Below, piece after piece: positions 26,901 through 33,764 of a stretch of DNA of 38,018 bases. A model generated the notes under the pieces. It was not told the DNA's origin and did not search any database. It worked only from the letters and a program-made list of their open reading frames with translations. Made by a program: the position numbers and the translations under genes. The stretch lies in NCBI GenBank assembly GCA_002358855.1, contig DEPQ01000007.1:26853-64870 (forward strand), in the 5' to 3' direction. Positions within the stretch are counted from its first letter, which is position 1. Each line of letters starts with the position of its first letter. The DNA is from Bacteroidales bacterium UBA3388. GTDB taxonomy: Bacteria; Bacteroidota; Bacteroidia; Bacteroidales; P3.

Positions 26901-27726
26901 TAATGACTACCTATTTCATTTGTTAAATCGACAGGTTGTCAGAGATTTTGCGGAGCAAAATATGACAGGCACAAGCGGTCATAGAAGAGTTCCTATAAAA
27001 TGGTATGAAGATTTGGATATTCCCGTACCTCCTATTGATATCCAGAAACAGATTGTAGAGGAAATAGGCAAGGTTGAGAAGTCTAATAGTGATGCTAAGT
27101 ATTTAATTGACAAGAATCTTTCAGATATTAGGACAATTATAGATGGTTTAGACTCTACCGTAAGTATAAAAGAGTATTTTGATATAAATACTCTAACACT
27201 GAATCCTACATCTTGCTGGAAAGACGAGTTCTTTACATATGTAGATATTGATTCTGTAGGCAAAGGTGATGGTAGCATATCTTTTGACAAAAAGATATTA
27301 GGCAAAGATGCTCCATCCAGAGCAAGGCGAGTTGCAGAAGATAGAACAGTGGTAGTATCTACGGTTCGCCCTTATCTTAAAGGTTTTGCATATATAGATA
27401 GTGTTCCAGAGAAAACTATTTTCTCAACGGGTTTTGCTTTGCTTAAGTCTAAGAATGAGGAGAATTATATATCCAAGTTGTTGTACTACTTGTTTATGTT
27501 CTCCGATAACTTAATGAAGCAAATGGAAACAGCTATGCCAAAAGCCGCTTATCCAAGTATAAACAAGGAGGATATCGACAACTTCAAGATTCCATTATTG
27601 ACTATAGATGAACAAAAACACATCGTGGACCAGATAGAGGCATTGGAATTAGAGATTACTAATGCTCGCACTTTGATAGAAAATGCAGCAAGTGAGAAAC
27701 AAGCGATACTTGATAAATATTTATAA
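23959..27726 (+). CDS. Single-chain restriction-modification-specificity enzyme (AloI-like, Type IIB/IIG)
   Basis: 1,255 residues combine three activities. Residues 1 to about 200 are a PD-(D/E)xK nuclease of the HsdR-N kind: Asp98 in GRLDIC and Glu113-x-Lys115 in MLIECKTFG. Residues about 220-770 are an HsdM-like adenine-N6 methylase: QYFTP at 398-402, motif I DYAAGSGHF at 436-444, motif IV NPPY at 553-556. Residues about 870-1255 look like a HsdS subunit with two target-recognition domains, each closed by an HsdS helix (PPIDIQKQIVEEIGKVE near 1024 and TIDEQKHIVDQIEALE near 1213). No helicase/translocase is present. This order and length match single-polypeptide Type IIB enzymes such as AloI and CjeI, which recognise split sites, methylate adenine and cut on both sides. 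Its base composition is richer in G and C than its neighbours, suggesting transfer. A gene for a membrane-anchored protein starts 2 bases later. Confidence 0.88.
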   Translation: MDIKKHITALGFAPKNGTNGIYHKIYVDYAIEIDFETQSINYGSAITAESKTTQNFSQPENFVVLECVDRLLTKGYKPQNIVLEKTWPSGHGTSGRLDICVNREDGIPYMLIECKTFGKEYNKELARIRKDGGQLFTYFQLSGSKADVLMLYASESKENKIVYVNEIIKIEDDYRNGDVKDIYEKWNKLTKDNGIFDSWVQPYNFQSKALTKEQLKEIKAEDSSFIFNRFLEILRHNVVSDKGNAFNKIFTLFLCKVYDETTTDDGEELRFQWLEGRDNHVDFQLRLTDLYSKGMKKFLDRTVSDFNDDDFNKRCASLTAETKEFLRKEVNKLRLEKNNEFAIKEVYDSASFEENAKVVKEVVELIQGYRIRYNKRQQYLSDFFELLLTTGLKQEAGQYFTPVPIAQFIIKSLPLDSIMAEKFSRKVGEILPYMIDYAAGSGHFITEFMHEIQDIINDCDTSKYIEETRKHLVNWQNCHFDWATDYVYGIEKDYRLVKVGKVGCYLHGDGLANVILSDGLANFCNNKEYKGKLRKQTNDGQKDNQQFDIVLSNPPYSVSSFRQTTRDYYTEQDFELYNSLTDNSSEIECLFIERTKQLLKDGGIAGVILPSSILSNSGIYTKAREIILQYFDIVAIAELGSNTFMATNTNTVVMFLRRRDNYFAANTKNAVDTFFRTLNDVTINGIETPASKYVAHVWEGLDYADYVTLLQKLPNDKVKAHEIYAEYKKKISAKSEAKLYETILNIEAEKLLYFVLAYPQKVVVVKSGEKDIEKRFLGYEFSNRRGNEGIHAIQKGKNIDECTKLFDINGYDNPKKASTYVYRAFKGDYTLPIAEEMQSHISRIPLIDMLNFKRDSFEKNLSLVAKKVEINTKWDKRKLASFCQTNPGKDQLSSLDDSYTVSFIEMSSVSNEGYITYKEDKTLKQLKKGSYTLFQDEDIIIAKITPCMENGKCALARNLTNGLAMGSSEFHVLRTNNDVVINDYLFHLLNRQVVRDFAEQNMTGTSGHRRVPIKWYEDLDIPVPPIDIQKQIVEEIGKVEKSNSDAKYLIDKNLSDIRTIIDGLDSTVSIKEYFDINTLTLNPTSCWKDEFFTYVDIDSVGKGDGSISFDKKILGKDAPSRARRVAEDRTVVVSTVRPYLKGFAYIDSVPEKTIFSTGFALLKSKNEENYISKLLYYLFMFSDNLMKQMETAMPKAAYPSINKEDIDNFKIPLLTIDEQKHIVDQIEALELEITNARTLIENAASEKQAILDKYL

Positions 27727-27728
27727 TT

Positions 27729-28586
27729 ATGGAAACAGCAAATACGATACAAGAAACATATAATATTTGGAGTTGGTTGTTACCACTTATCAGTGGAGCT
27801 ATAGGTGCTTTAATCGGTACTTATGGCGGTTCTTATTTTTTACACTGGAAACAGGAGAAGAAAATTAAAAATGTGCGCTCTATGGCCGTTAAAGCGTTAG
27901 ATATTTTCAATGGATATGCTCAGCAAAAGAAGAATTATTCTGATTCTGCTAATGAATTTAACACAAAGCTGAATGTCTCAGAAAAAAGAGCAGTCGTTGT
28001 AGCCTTACATAAACTTGGTATACCATTCGAGACACCGACAAAGGATGCTTTTGATATTAAAAATATAAGATTCAAAGACATTGTAATAGACAAGGATGAA
28101 ATCAATACGATGATAGTGCAAATCAACAAGGGTAATTGTGATAATCATTTCTTTACAGATATTGAATCATATTTTACATCAAACTTACGACTTAACGCAG
28201 TGAGAAATGTTGGTAAGAAATATGTTGAGGAAGTCCATGCAAAGAGTTGGGTTGAGAAAGAAAAACCAAATACGATTGTGAATCCAGTAGATTGGTATAA
28301 ACAGTTTACTCCAGGAGAGCTTCAAACGATATTAGTGTTGAGAACACAATTAGCGAACACGGAATATTTTTCTCAAAACGGACGAGCTGATTCGAATAAG
28401 ATAAAGGATCTAATTAGAGAAATTGAAATTGGATTGTGGGATAATTATCTATTCTATGATTATGAGTCTTTCACAAATATTCAAGCACAGCATAATTTAG
28501 CGAATGTTGTGCAAAATATGATAATGATGAATCAGCAGCAAGTCAACAATGTACCACAAAAAACAGAAATAGTTGAAAACAACTAA
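27729..28586 (+). CDS. Membrane-anchored protein of unknown function, partner of the R-M gene
   Basis: I do not recognise this 285-residue protein. One N-terminal membrane helix (about 14-38) is rich in small residues: LLPLISGAIGALIGTYGGSY, a glycine-zipper-like stretch that could oligomerise. A basic turn (HWKQEKKIKN) follows, so the remaining 240 residues are probably cytosolic. They are mainly helical and polar, with no recognisable nuclease, NTPase or protease motif, and end in a Gln/Asn-rich tail (MIMMNQQQVNNVPQ). The start codon lies 2 bases after the R-M stop, and a hairpin terminator follows, so the two genes form a closed cassette. It could be an accessory or abortive-infection effector, a regulator, or unrelated cargo; context alone supports a defence link. 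Confidence 0.7.
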   Translation: METANTIQETYNIWSWLLPLISGAIGALIGTYGGSYFLHWKQEKKIKNVRSMAVKALDIFNGYAQQKKNYSDSANEFNTKLNVSEKRAVVVALHKLGIPFETPTKDAFDIKNIRFKDIVIDKDEINTMIVQINKGNCDNHFFTDIESYFTSNLRLNAVRNVGKKYVEEVHAKSWVEKEKPNTIVNPVDWYKQFTPGELQTILVLRTQLANTEYFSQNGRADSNKIKDLIREIEIGLWDNYLFYDYESFTNIQAQHNLANVVQNMIMMNQQQVNNVPQKTEIVENN

Positions 28587-28591
28587 ATAAC

Positions 28592-28621
28592 AATGGCGAC
28601 CACTTTATTGCGGTCGCCATT
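28592..28621. terminator. Perfect hairpin closing the R-M cassette
   Basis: AATGGCGACC at 28592-28601 pairs with GGTCGCCATT at 28612-28621 (10 bp, 10-base loop). It starts 5 bases after the stop of the membrane protein gene. The T-run after it is short (CTTTT), so termination strength is uncertain. Confidence 0.72.
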
Positions 28622-28625
28622 ACTT

Positions 28626-28727
28626 TTACAATTTTACCCCTCTGCTCTTCTTTTGCTGAATAGGCTGACGGATTGATTGTCGAAGTTTATCGTATTGCTC
28701 GCTGAACCATTGGCTAAGATTCTTTTG
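28626..28727 (-). pseudogene. 33-codon remnant, possibly the C-terminus of a mobilization-type protein
   Basis: On the minus strand a short open frame ends at 28626-28628. It contains LSQWFSEQYDKLRQSIRQ followed by a basic tail (QQKKSRGVKL). It has no start codon and is blocked upstream by TAA at 28728-28730, inside the 3' end of the TPR gene. The basic, Gln/Arg-rich tail resembles the ends of Bacteroidota relaxase or mobilization proteins, but this is from general appearance only. Base composition is that of the foreign segment, so it probably marks its right border. Confidence 0.3.
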
Positions 28728-28977
28728 TTAATTCCTGATATTTTTTTCTATCCTTTTCTTCAAGTGCTTTGTATTCTGCTTTCTTTTTTTTGTCAAGATT
28801 TCTATTTCTATCCTTTGCAAGTAGTTTATAGATAATTCCTCGATTGTAATATGCCTCAGCGTTAGTTGAATCTAATTCTATTGCCTTATTGTATTCTTCC
28901 AATTCAGAACTTTGTGCGTATAGGTTTACGCAAAATACCAACATTATTGCTGTTAGTAGTAGATGTTTAATTTTCAT
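28714..28977 (-). CDS. Small secreted TPR-repeat protein
   Basis: 87 residues with a signal peptide (MKIKHLLLTAIMLVFCVNLYA, cut before Gln22). One TPR unit is clear: EYNKAIELDSTNAEAYYNRG. The rest is a highly charged Lys/Glu helix (NLDKKKKAEYKALEEKDRKK). It is short for a TPR protein and may be a truncated copy of a longer one: its stop lies at the suspected junction with the foreign segment, so the original C-terminus could have been lost. A TAnnTTTG promoter element is present upstream. Confidence 0.65.
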   Translation of the reverse strand: MKIKHLLLTAIMLVFCVNLYAQSSELEEYNKAIELDSTNAEAYYNRGIIYKLLAKDRNRNLDKKKKAEYKALEEKDRKKYQELTKES

Positions 28978-29003
28978 TTTTATTTCATTTTTAATTTACT
29001 CTA

Positions 29004-29011
29004 CAAAGTTA
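29004..29011 (-). promoter_or_regulatory. Promoter (-7 element) of the small TPR gene
   Basis: Minus-strand TAACTTTG matches TAnnTTTG, 26 bases upstream of the ATG at 28977. A TTG lies at 29036-29038, a longer spacing (24) than usual. Confidence 0.5.
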
Positions 29012-29043
29012 CAAAAAAAATCTGAAATACGAACACAATAAAA

Positions 29044-29079
29044 TTCCACAATATGGAGTCGACACTCCACAGTATGGAA
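29044..29079. repeat. Nested palindrome with four TCCA/TGGA half-sites, operator-like
   Basis: TTCCACAATATGGAGT (29044-29059), CGAC, then ACTCCACAGTATGGAA (29064-29079) form a dyad with stems TTCCA/TGGAA and TGGAGT/ACTCCA. Each half is also a TCCA-N5-TGGA palindrome, so the two halves read as direct repeats as well (CCACAATATGGA and CCACAGTATGGA). The rest of 28978-29311 is very AT-rich, with poly-A/T and TA runs, and no gene is seen in it. Confidence 0.65.
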
Positions 29080-29258
29080 ACAATAATATATATATAATAA
29101 TAACTATAATTAGAAAAAATTTAAAATAAAAAAGAAATTAATCTTGTTTTTGTTAACTCAAAAAAAAGGCGGCGATTTTTCTTTGTTTTTTTTATTTTTT
29201 TTCAAAGAAATATTTTGAAAAATCAAAGAAAAAATAAATTTTTTGTTAGTTTTTTTCG

Positions 29259-29266
29259 TATCTTTG
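29259..29266 (+). promoter_or_regulatory. kbl promoter (-7 element)
   Basis: TATCTTTG fits TAnnTTTG and gives a leader of about 38 bases. The nearest TTTG upstream (29242-29245) is only 13 bases away, so the -33 element is unclear. Upstream lies an AT-rich dyad with TTCTTTG / CAAAGAA words (29178-29231). Confidence 0.55.
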
Positions 29267-29311
29267 CAATCTGTAATAGTTGAGAAAAAATAAAGTAAAA
29301 ATTTTAGAGAT

Positions 29312-30502
29312 ATGTACAACAATTTTCAAAAATTTCTTCAAGAAGAAATACAAGGAATAAAAGACGCTGGTCTTTACAAAAACGAAAGGGTAATCATCAC
29401 TCCTCAATCTGCCGCTATTAAAACAGCAGAAGCAGGTGATGTTTTAAATTTCTGTGCTAACAACTATTTAGGCTTGGCAGACAGTCCTGTTCTTATCAAT
29501 GCTGCTAAAAAAGCATTAGATGAAAGAGGTTATGGTATGAGTTCTGTTCGTTTCATCTGTGGAACAGGTGATTTACACAAAGAATTGGAAAGAAAAATTT
29601 CTGAATTCTTTGGTACAGAAGATACTATTCTTTATGCTGCTTGTTTTGATGCTAATGGCGGTGTATTTGAACCTTTATTGAATGACCAAGACGCTATCAT
29701 TTCTGATGCTTTGAATCACGCTTCTATTATTGATGGTGTAAGACTTTGTAAGGCTCAACGTTTCCGTTATGCTAATGCAGATATGGAAGATTTGGAAAAG
29801 CAACTTCAAGCTGCTCAATCTTGCCGTTTCCGTTTGATTGTAACAGATGGTGTATTCTCTATGGACGGTAATGTTGCTCCTTTGGATAAGATTTACGAAC
29901 TTGCTCAAAAATATGACGCAATGGTAATGGTTGATGAAAGTCACTCTGCTGGTGTTGTTGGTAAAACAGGTCGTGGTACTACTGAACAATACAATTTAAG
30001 AGGACAAATTGAAATCCTTACAGGTACATTAGGAAAAGCATTTGGTGGTGCTGTTGGTGGATTCACAACAGGTAAGAGAGAAATAATTGAAATGCTTCGT
30101 CAACGTTCAAGACCTTATTTATTCTCTAACTCTATTCCTCCTATGGTTGCAGCAGCGGGTGTTGCTATGTTTAATTTGATTGATGAAACTAACGAACTTC
30201 AAGATAAACTTCACAACAATACAGATTATTTTGTTGCAGAAATGAAGAAAGCAGGCTTTGATATCAAACCTACTCAATCTGCAATTTGTGCAGTAATGCT
30301 TTATGATGCTAAACTTTCACAAGATTTTGCTGCTGAATTACAAAAAGAAGGTATTTATGTAACAGGTTTCTATTATCCTGTTGTTCCAAAAGGTCAAGCA
30401 AGAATACGTGTTCAAGTTTCTGCTGCTCATGAAAAAGAACATCTTGATAGATGTATTGCAGCCTTCACTAAGATTGGAAAGAAATTAGGAGTAATTAAAT
30501 AA
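29312..30502 (+). CDS. kbl: Glycine C-acetyltransferase (2-amino-3-ketobutyrate CoA ligase)
   Basis: 396-residue cytosolic pyridoxal-phosphate enzyme of the alpha-oxoamine synthase family. It cleaves 2-amino-3-ketobutyrate with CoA to glycine and acetyl-CoA, the second step of threonine breakdown. Seen motifs: FCANNYLGLADSP near the start, SVRFICGTGDLHKELE, the cofactor-binding DESHSAGVVGKTGRGT, and GTLGKAFGGAVGG with Schiff-base Lys242. Length matches E. coli Kbl (398). The partner dehydrogenase gene tdh lies 600 bases downstream, separated by a convergent small gene. The gene has its own promoter element and terminator, so it is probably monocistronic. Confidence 0.95.
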   Translation: MYNNFQKFLQEEIQGIKDAGLYKNERVIITPQSAAIKTAEAGDVLNFCANNYLGLADSPVLINAAKKALDERGYGMSSVRFICGTGDLHKELERKISEFFGTEDTILYAACFDANGGVFEPLLNDQDAIISDALNHASIIDGVRLCKAQRFRYANADMEDLEKQLQAAQSCRFRLIVTDGVFSMDGNVAPLDKIYELAQKYDAMVMVDESHSAGVVGKTGRGTTEQYNLRGQIEILTGTLGKAFGGAVGGFTTGKREIIEMLRQRSRPYLFSNSIPPMVAAAGVAMFNLIDETNELQDKLHNNTDYFVAEMKKAGFDIKPTQSAICAVMLYDAKLSQDFAAELQKEGIYVTGFYYPVVPKGQARIRVQVSAAHEKEHLDRCIAAFTKIGKKLGVIK

Positions 30503-30508
30503 CAAAAC

Positions 30509-30538
30509 AAAAGCCACTCAAAATTGAGTGGCTTTTTT
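30509..30538. terminator. Terminator shared by kbl and the convergent small gene
   Basis: AAAGCCACTCAA (30510-30521) pairs with TTGAGTGGCTTT (30524-30535), followed by TTTTTT on + and preceded by A-rich sequence that gives U-residues on the minus strand. It lies between two converging genes. Confidence 0.88.
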
Positions 30539-30539
30539 A

Positions 30540-30929
30540 TTATTCGTAAATCAATGTAATTAAAAATTTACCTTGGGAATCTTGTTCTTTGCTTAGAGAA
30601 ATCGGTTTATTTTGTTCTGCTATCATTTCTCTTAATTCTGCAACTCTTTGATTTAATTGACTTGCATCTAATTGATTTAATTCTTTTACATTCATTCTAT
30701 CTATCATTCCGTTTTCTGAGAGTGTGAATGTAATTTCTACGTTTTGATTTGAAACTTGTCCTATCAAGGCTCCTGAATTATTTTGAGTAAATCCATAGTT
30801 TTGAAGTTGCTCAATCATTGTTTGTTGAGATACCTTGAAATTGATTTGATTAAATTGCTCTGATGTGATTTGAGCTGAGGCAATGCTTGTTATGAATGCC
30901 ATTGCTACGATTAAGAAAATTCTTTTCAT
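30540..30929 (-). CDS. Small secreted protein of unknown function
   Basis: 129 residues with a clear signal peptide (MKRIFLIVAMAFITSIASA, cut before Gln20). The mature part alternates helices and polar strands (VEITFTLSENGMIDRMNV) and is rich in Gln and Asn; no Cys, no known motif. It sits between the two threonine-degradation genes but on the opposite strand, with a full promoter at 31017-31047. Its leader of about 80 bases includes a TA-rich dyad, GCTT..CTATATATATAG..AAGC (30968-30990). I do not recognise the family. Confidence 0.75.
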   Translation of the reverse strand: MKRIFLIVAMAFITSIASAQITSEQFNQINFKVSQQTMIEQLQNYGFTQNNSGALIGQVSNQNVEITFTLSENGMIDRMNVKELNQLDASQLNQRVAELREMIAEQNKPISLSKEQDSQGKFLITLIYE

Positions 30930-31016
30930 AAACTCTAAATTTTATTTTGTTACTAAATATAAATCTTGCTTCCTATATATATAGACAAGCAAAATAGCTA
31001 TTTCGTTTCACTTGTG

Positions 31017-31047
31017 CAAAAATAATATTATTTCTTGAACAAACAAA
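31017..31047 (-). promoter_or_regulatory. Promoter of the small secreted protein
   Basis: Minus strand: TTTG at 31047-31044, exactly 19-base spacer, TATTTTTG at 31024-31017. This is a full consensus match, back to back with the tdh promoter. Confidence 0.72.
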
Positions 31048-31048
31048 A

Positions 31049-31080
31049 TTTGTTGGATTAAAGATTATTTAGTATTTTTG
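31049..31080 (+). promoter_or_regulatory. tdh promoter
   Basis: TTTG at 31049-31052, 20-base spacer, TATTTTTG at 31073-31080. Predicted leader is about 20 bases. Its -33 element is one base away from that of the divergent promoter. Confidence 0.72.
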
Positions 31081-31105
31081 CAAGCGTTTTAAATATGTAA
31101 TTGTA

Positions 31106-32062
31106 ATGAAAAGAATATTGGTTTTAGGCTCTGGCGGTCAAATAGGCAGCGAGCTTACAATGAGATTAAGAGAAATCTATGGTGGAAGCAACGTTGTTGC
31201 AACAGATATCAACCCTGCTCGTTTGACAGAGGCTATTCAACAAAGTGGTCCTGTGGCTGCTTGTGACGCAACAAAGGCAGAAGAAATTGCTGCAATAGTT
31301 GATAAATACCAAATCGACACAATTTACAACCTTGTTGCTATTCTTTCAGCTACTGCTGAGAAAAATCCTATGCTTGGTTGGAATATAGGAATTGGTGCTT
31401 TGATGAACTGTTTAGAAATAGCAAGAGAAAAGAAATGTGCTTTGTTTACACCTTCTTCAATCGGTGCTTTCGGTGACACAACTCCACTTAACGGTACCCC
31501 ACAAGACACTATCCAACGTCCAAAGACTATTTACGGAGTTACAAAAGTTACAGGAGAATTATTAGGAGATTATTATTTTGAACGTTTCGGCGTTGACGCT
31601 CGTTCAGTTCGTTTTCCTGGTTTGATTTCTAATGTATGTCCTCCGGGAGGTGGTACAACAGACTACGCAGTTGATATTTACTATGCAGCAGTTAAAGGAG
31701 AACAATTCTCATGTCCTTTAAAAGCAGGTACAATGCTTGATATGATGTATATGCCTGACGCATTAGACGCTGCAATCAATATTATGGAAGCAGACCCTAC
31801 TAAATTGATTCACCGAAACAGCTTTAACGTAACTGCAATGCACTTTGACCCAGAAGAAATCTATGCAGAAATCAGAAAACATAAACCAGATTTCAAAATG
31901 ATTTATGAACACGATGAAACAAGACAAAAAATCGCTGATTCATGGCCTAACTGGATGGACGATAGTTGTGCAAGAGCAGAATGGGGATTCAATCCTAAAT
32001 ACAACCTTGAAACAATGACAATAGATATGTTAGACAAACTATCTAAAAAATTCGGAAAATAA
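31106..32062 (+). CDS. tdh: L-threonine 3-dehydrogenase, SDR (epimerase-like) type
   Basis: 318-residue NAD-dependent enzyme of the extended short-chain dehydrogenase family, the Flavobacterium-type threonine dehydrogenase rather than the zinc enzyme of E. coli. NAD-binding GSGGQIG at 8-14, Asp in VVATDINP, substrate and catalytic Tyr143 and Lys147 in IYGVTKVTGE, and the family stretch GGGTTDYAVDIYYAAVKG followed by TMLDMMYMPDALDAA. It oxidises threonine to 2-amino-3-ketobutyrate, the substrate of the nearby kbl product, so the two make glycine and acetyl-CoA. A terminator follows. Confidence 0.93.
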   Translation: MKRILVLGSGGQIGSELTMRLREIYGGSNVVATDINPARLTEAIQQSGPVAACDATKAEEIAAIVDKYQIDTIYNLVAILSATAEKNPMLGWNIGIGALMNCLEIAREKKCALFTPSSIGAFGDTTPLNGTPQDTIQRPKTIYGVTKVTGELLGDYYFERFGVDARSVRFPGLISNVCPPGGGTTDYAVDIYYAAVKGEQFSCPLKAGTMLDMMYMPDALDAAINIMEADPTKLIHRNSFNVTAMHFDPEEIYAEIRKHKPDFKMIYEHDETRQKIADSWPNWMDDSCARAEWGFNPKYNLETMTIDMLDKLSKKFGK

Positions 32063-32084
32063 TATTTTAAAATTTGCTTTAACC

Positions 32085-32120
32085 AACCCCGAATCATTAA
32101 CTTGATTTGGGGTTTCTTTT
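32085..32120 (+). terminator. Rho-independent terminator of tdh
   Basis: AACCCCGAATCA (32085-32096) pairs with TGATTTGGGGTT (32103-32114), 12 bp with one G-T wobble and a 6-base loop, followed by TCTTTT. It ends only 15-20 bases before the next ATG. Confidence 0.87.
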
Positions 32121-32134
32121 AAAAGTTAATAAAG

Positions 32135-33760
32135 ATGAAGAAAATAGGAATTTTAAAACTTGTATTATTGGTATCACTTTTATCGTTTACTATTTTTTCT
32201 TGTAATGAAAATCCAATGGATGATGATTTTACTCTAAAAAATCAATCTAATATTATAGAAGAGAAAACCTTGATAATTTTAGGAGAACAATATCCTAACC
32301 CATATTCTGTTTCTAATATGCTCAATGCGTATCAATATTTAAAAAATAACGGTGAAAATATTGGAAACTTAAATATAACAACCACAGATCTTTATGTTAG
32401 ATTTTTACCACAAGATACGGCTCAATACAATTTGTTAAACAATGATACATCTCTTATCCTTTTTGATTATCCATTAGATTATGAAATAGAAAAATTTGGT
32501 GATTATTACCATGATCCAAATATTGAAGAGGGTAATTACACTTGGCTATATACTACTGTACCTATTAATTATCAATTCAACCCTTCAATAGAATACGAAA
32601 TATTAGATAGTTGTTACATAGCACAAGATGACAATGAAAATACTATAACTGACAATGATAAATTAGAACAAACTTCCTTTAAATTATTAGGATTGGATTC
32701 TATTTTTATAAATCACAATGAATTAAACACAAAAGGGTGGTTTTCCAGTAAGAAACCAGAAGGAAAGTTTAAGTTTTTACAAAAAGATAGCACCTTGTAT
32801 ACTCCGATAAAAGGTGTAGTAGCTGTTTGTCATAATATTGTAAAATGTGGAAAAGCTATTTTAGATGAAAACGGTTATTACAAAATGAATAAGAAATTTC
32901 ATACTAATGTTTTTTATAATATAAAATGGTATAATTGTCATAAATTATACTCTATTCATTACCCTATAATATTATCAAATAGTTACTTAGGAGTTCATAG
33001 TAAAAATGGATTTGATTTAAATTTAAGCGAAACAAATAATTGTTGGAAACTTGCAAACATAAATAATTCTGCATACGAATACTATAACTTTTGTTCAGAT
33101 AACGAAATACTTACGCCTCCGTTGTTTTTAAAAATATGGATGACAAATACGACTAATAAAGGATGTGCACCAATGCTTCCAAGAATAACACACCCTATTG
33201 GAAGAGATTCTAATTGTGAATTGGCTGATTTCTTTATAAATATTATTTACGGATTACCTGCAACCTTATTTATAAATCACACCATTATTGAATTAATAGC
33301 ACCTGACGTTATTATTGGAGGCAAAAATAGAACTTCATCAAGAGCGTTTTATAGTCAAACCGTTCACGAATTATCTCATGCAAGTCATTTTTCGCAAGTA
33401 GGAAGTGCATATTGGGCTAAATATATTAGTTACATCATGACCTATGGTGCTTACGGAGATGACAACAAAGGTGAAAATGCTGGAATTTGTGGAGTTGGAG
33501 AAATGTGGGGCTATGCAATAGAAGATTTATTAACTAATGGTAAATATGGTGGACTTGATATACATAAAGGAGCAGATTGGATACGTGCAGATATATTACA
33601 TGATTTAATGAAAGAAGGTATAGTTTCGCCAAATGATGTATTTGATTGCTTAACACCTTTGGTTACTACTCAAAATAAATTAAAAGAAGCATTGCAAGAA
33701 AAATCACCTGCAAATCACAATATTATTGAAACACGATTTAGTATTTTAAATAATAATTAA
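32135..33760 (+). CDS. Lipoprotein with zincin-like HELSH motif (putative metallopeptidase)
   Basis: 541 residues with a lipoprotein signal (LLSFTIFSC, acylated Cys23) followed by an acidic stretch (NENPMDDD), which could favour surface export in Bacteroidota. The N-terminal half (30-380) is unfamiliar and rich in Asn and Tyr. The C-terminal part has SQTVHELSHASHF: HExxH at 411-415, the zinc-binding and catalytic motif of zincins, with Glu456 in GVGEMWGYAIED as a possible third ligand. I infer a cell-surface metallopeptidase; the family and target are unknown. It begins just after the tdh terminator with no clear promoter seen, and is followed within 5 bases by two small lipoprotein genes, so the three probably act together. 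Confidence 0.72.
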   Translation: MKKIGILKLVLLVSLLSFTIFSCNENPMDDDFTLKNQSNIIEEKTLIILGEQYPNPYSVSNMLNAYQYLKNNGENIGNLNITTTDLYVRFLPQDTAQYNLLNNDTSLILFDYPLDYEIEKFGDYYHDPNIEEGNYTWLYTTVPINYQFNPSIEYEILDSCYIAQDDNENTITDNDKLEQTSFKLLGLDSIFINHNELNTKGWFSSKKPEGKFKFLQKDSTLYTPIKGVVAVCHNIVKCGKAILDENGYYKMNKKFHTNVFYNIKWYNCHKLYSIHYPIILSNSYLGVHSKNGFDLNLSETNNCWKLANINNSAYEYYNFCSDNEILTPPLFLKIWMTNTTNKGCAPMLPRITHPIGRDSNCELADFFINIIYGLPATLFINHTIIELIAPDVIIGGKNRTSSRAFYSQTVHELSHASHFSQVGSAYWAKYISYIMTYGAYGDDNKGENAGICGVGEMWGYAIEDLLTNGKYGGLDIHKGADWIRADILHDLMKEGIVSPNDVFDCLTPLVTTQNKLKEALQEKSPANHNIIETRFSILNNN

Positions 33761-33764
33761 CATT

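Noticed and set aside
23443..28621. tRNA 3'-end duplication as an attachment site of an integrative element
   Set aside because: I looked for a second copy of the tRNA-Ser T-arm and acceptor end near 28600 and found none; no integrase gene is present either.
29080..29311. Long A/T and TA runs as an origin or repeat array
   Set aside because: No ordered unit, DnaA-box series or spacer structure was seen; it is ordinary AT-rich intergenic sequence apart from the kbl promoter.
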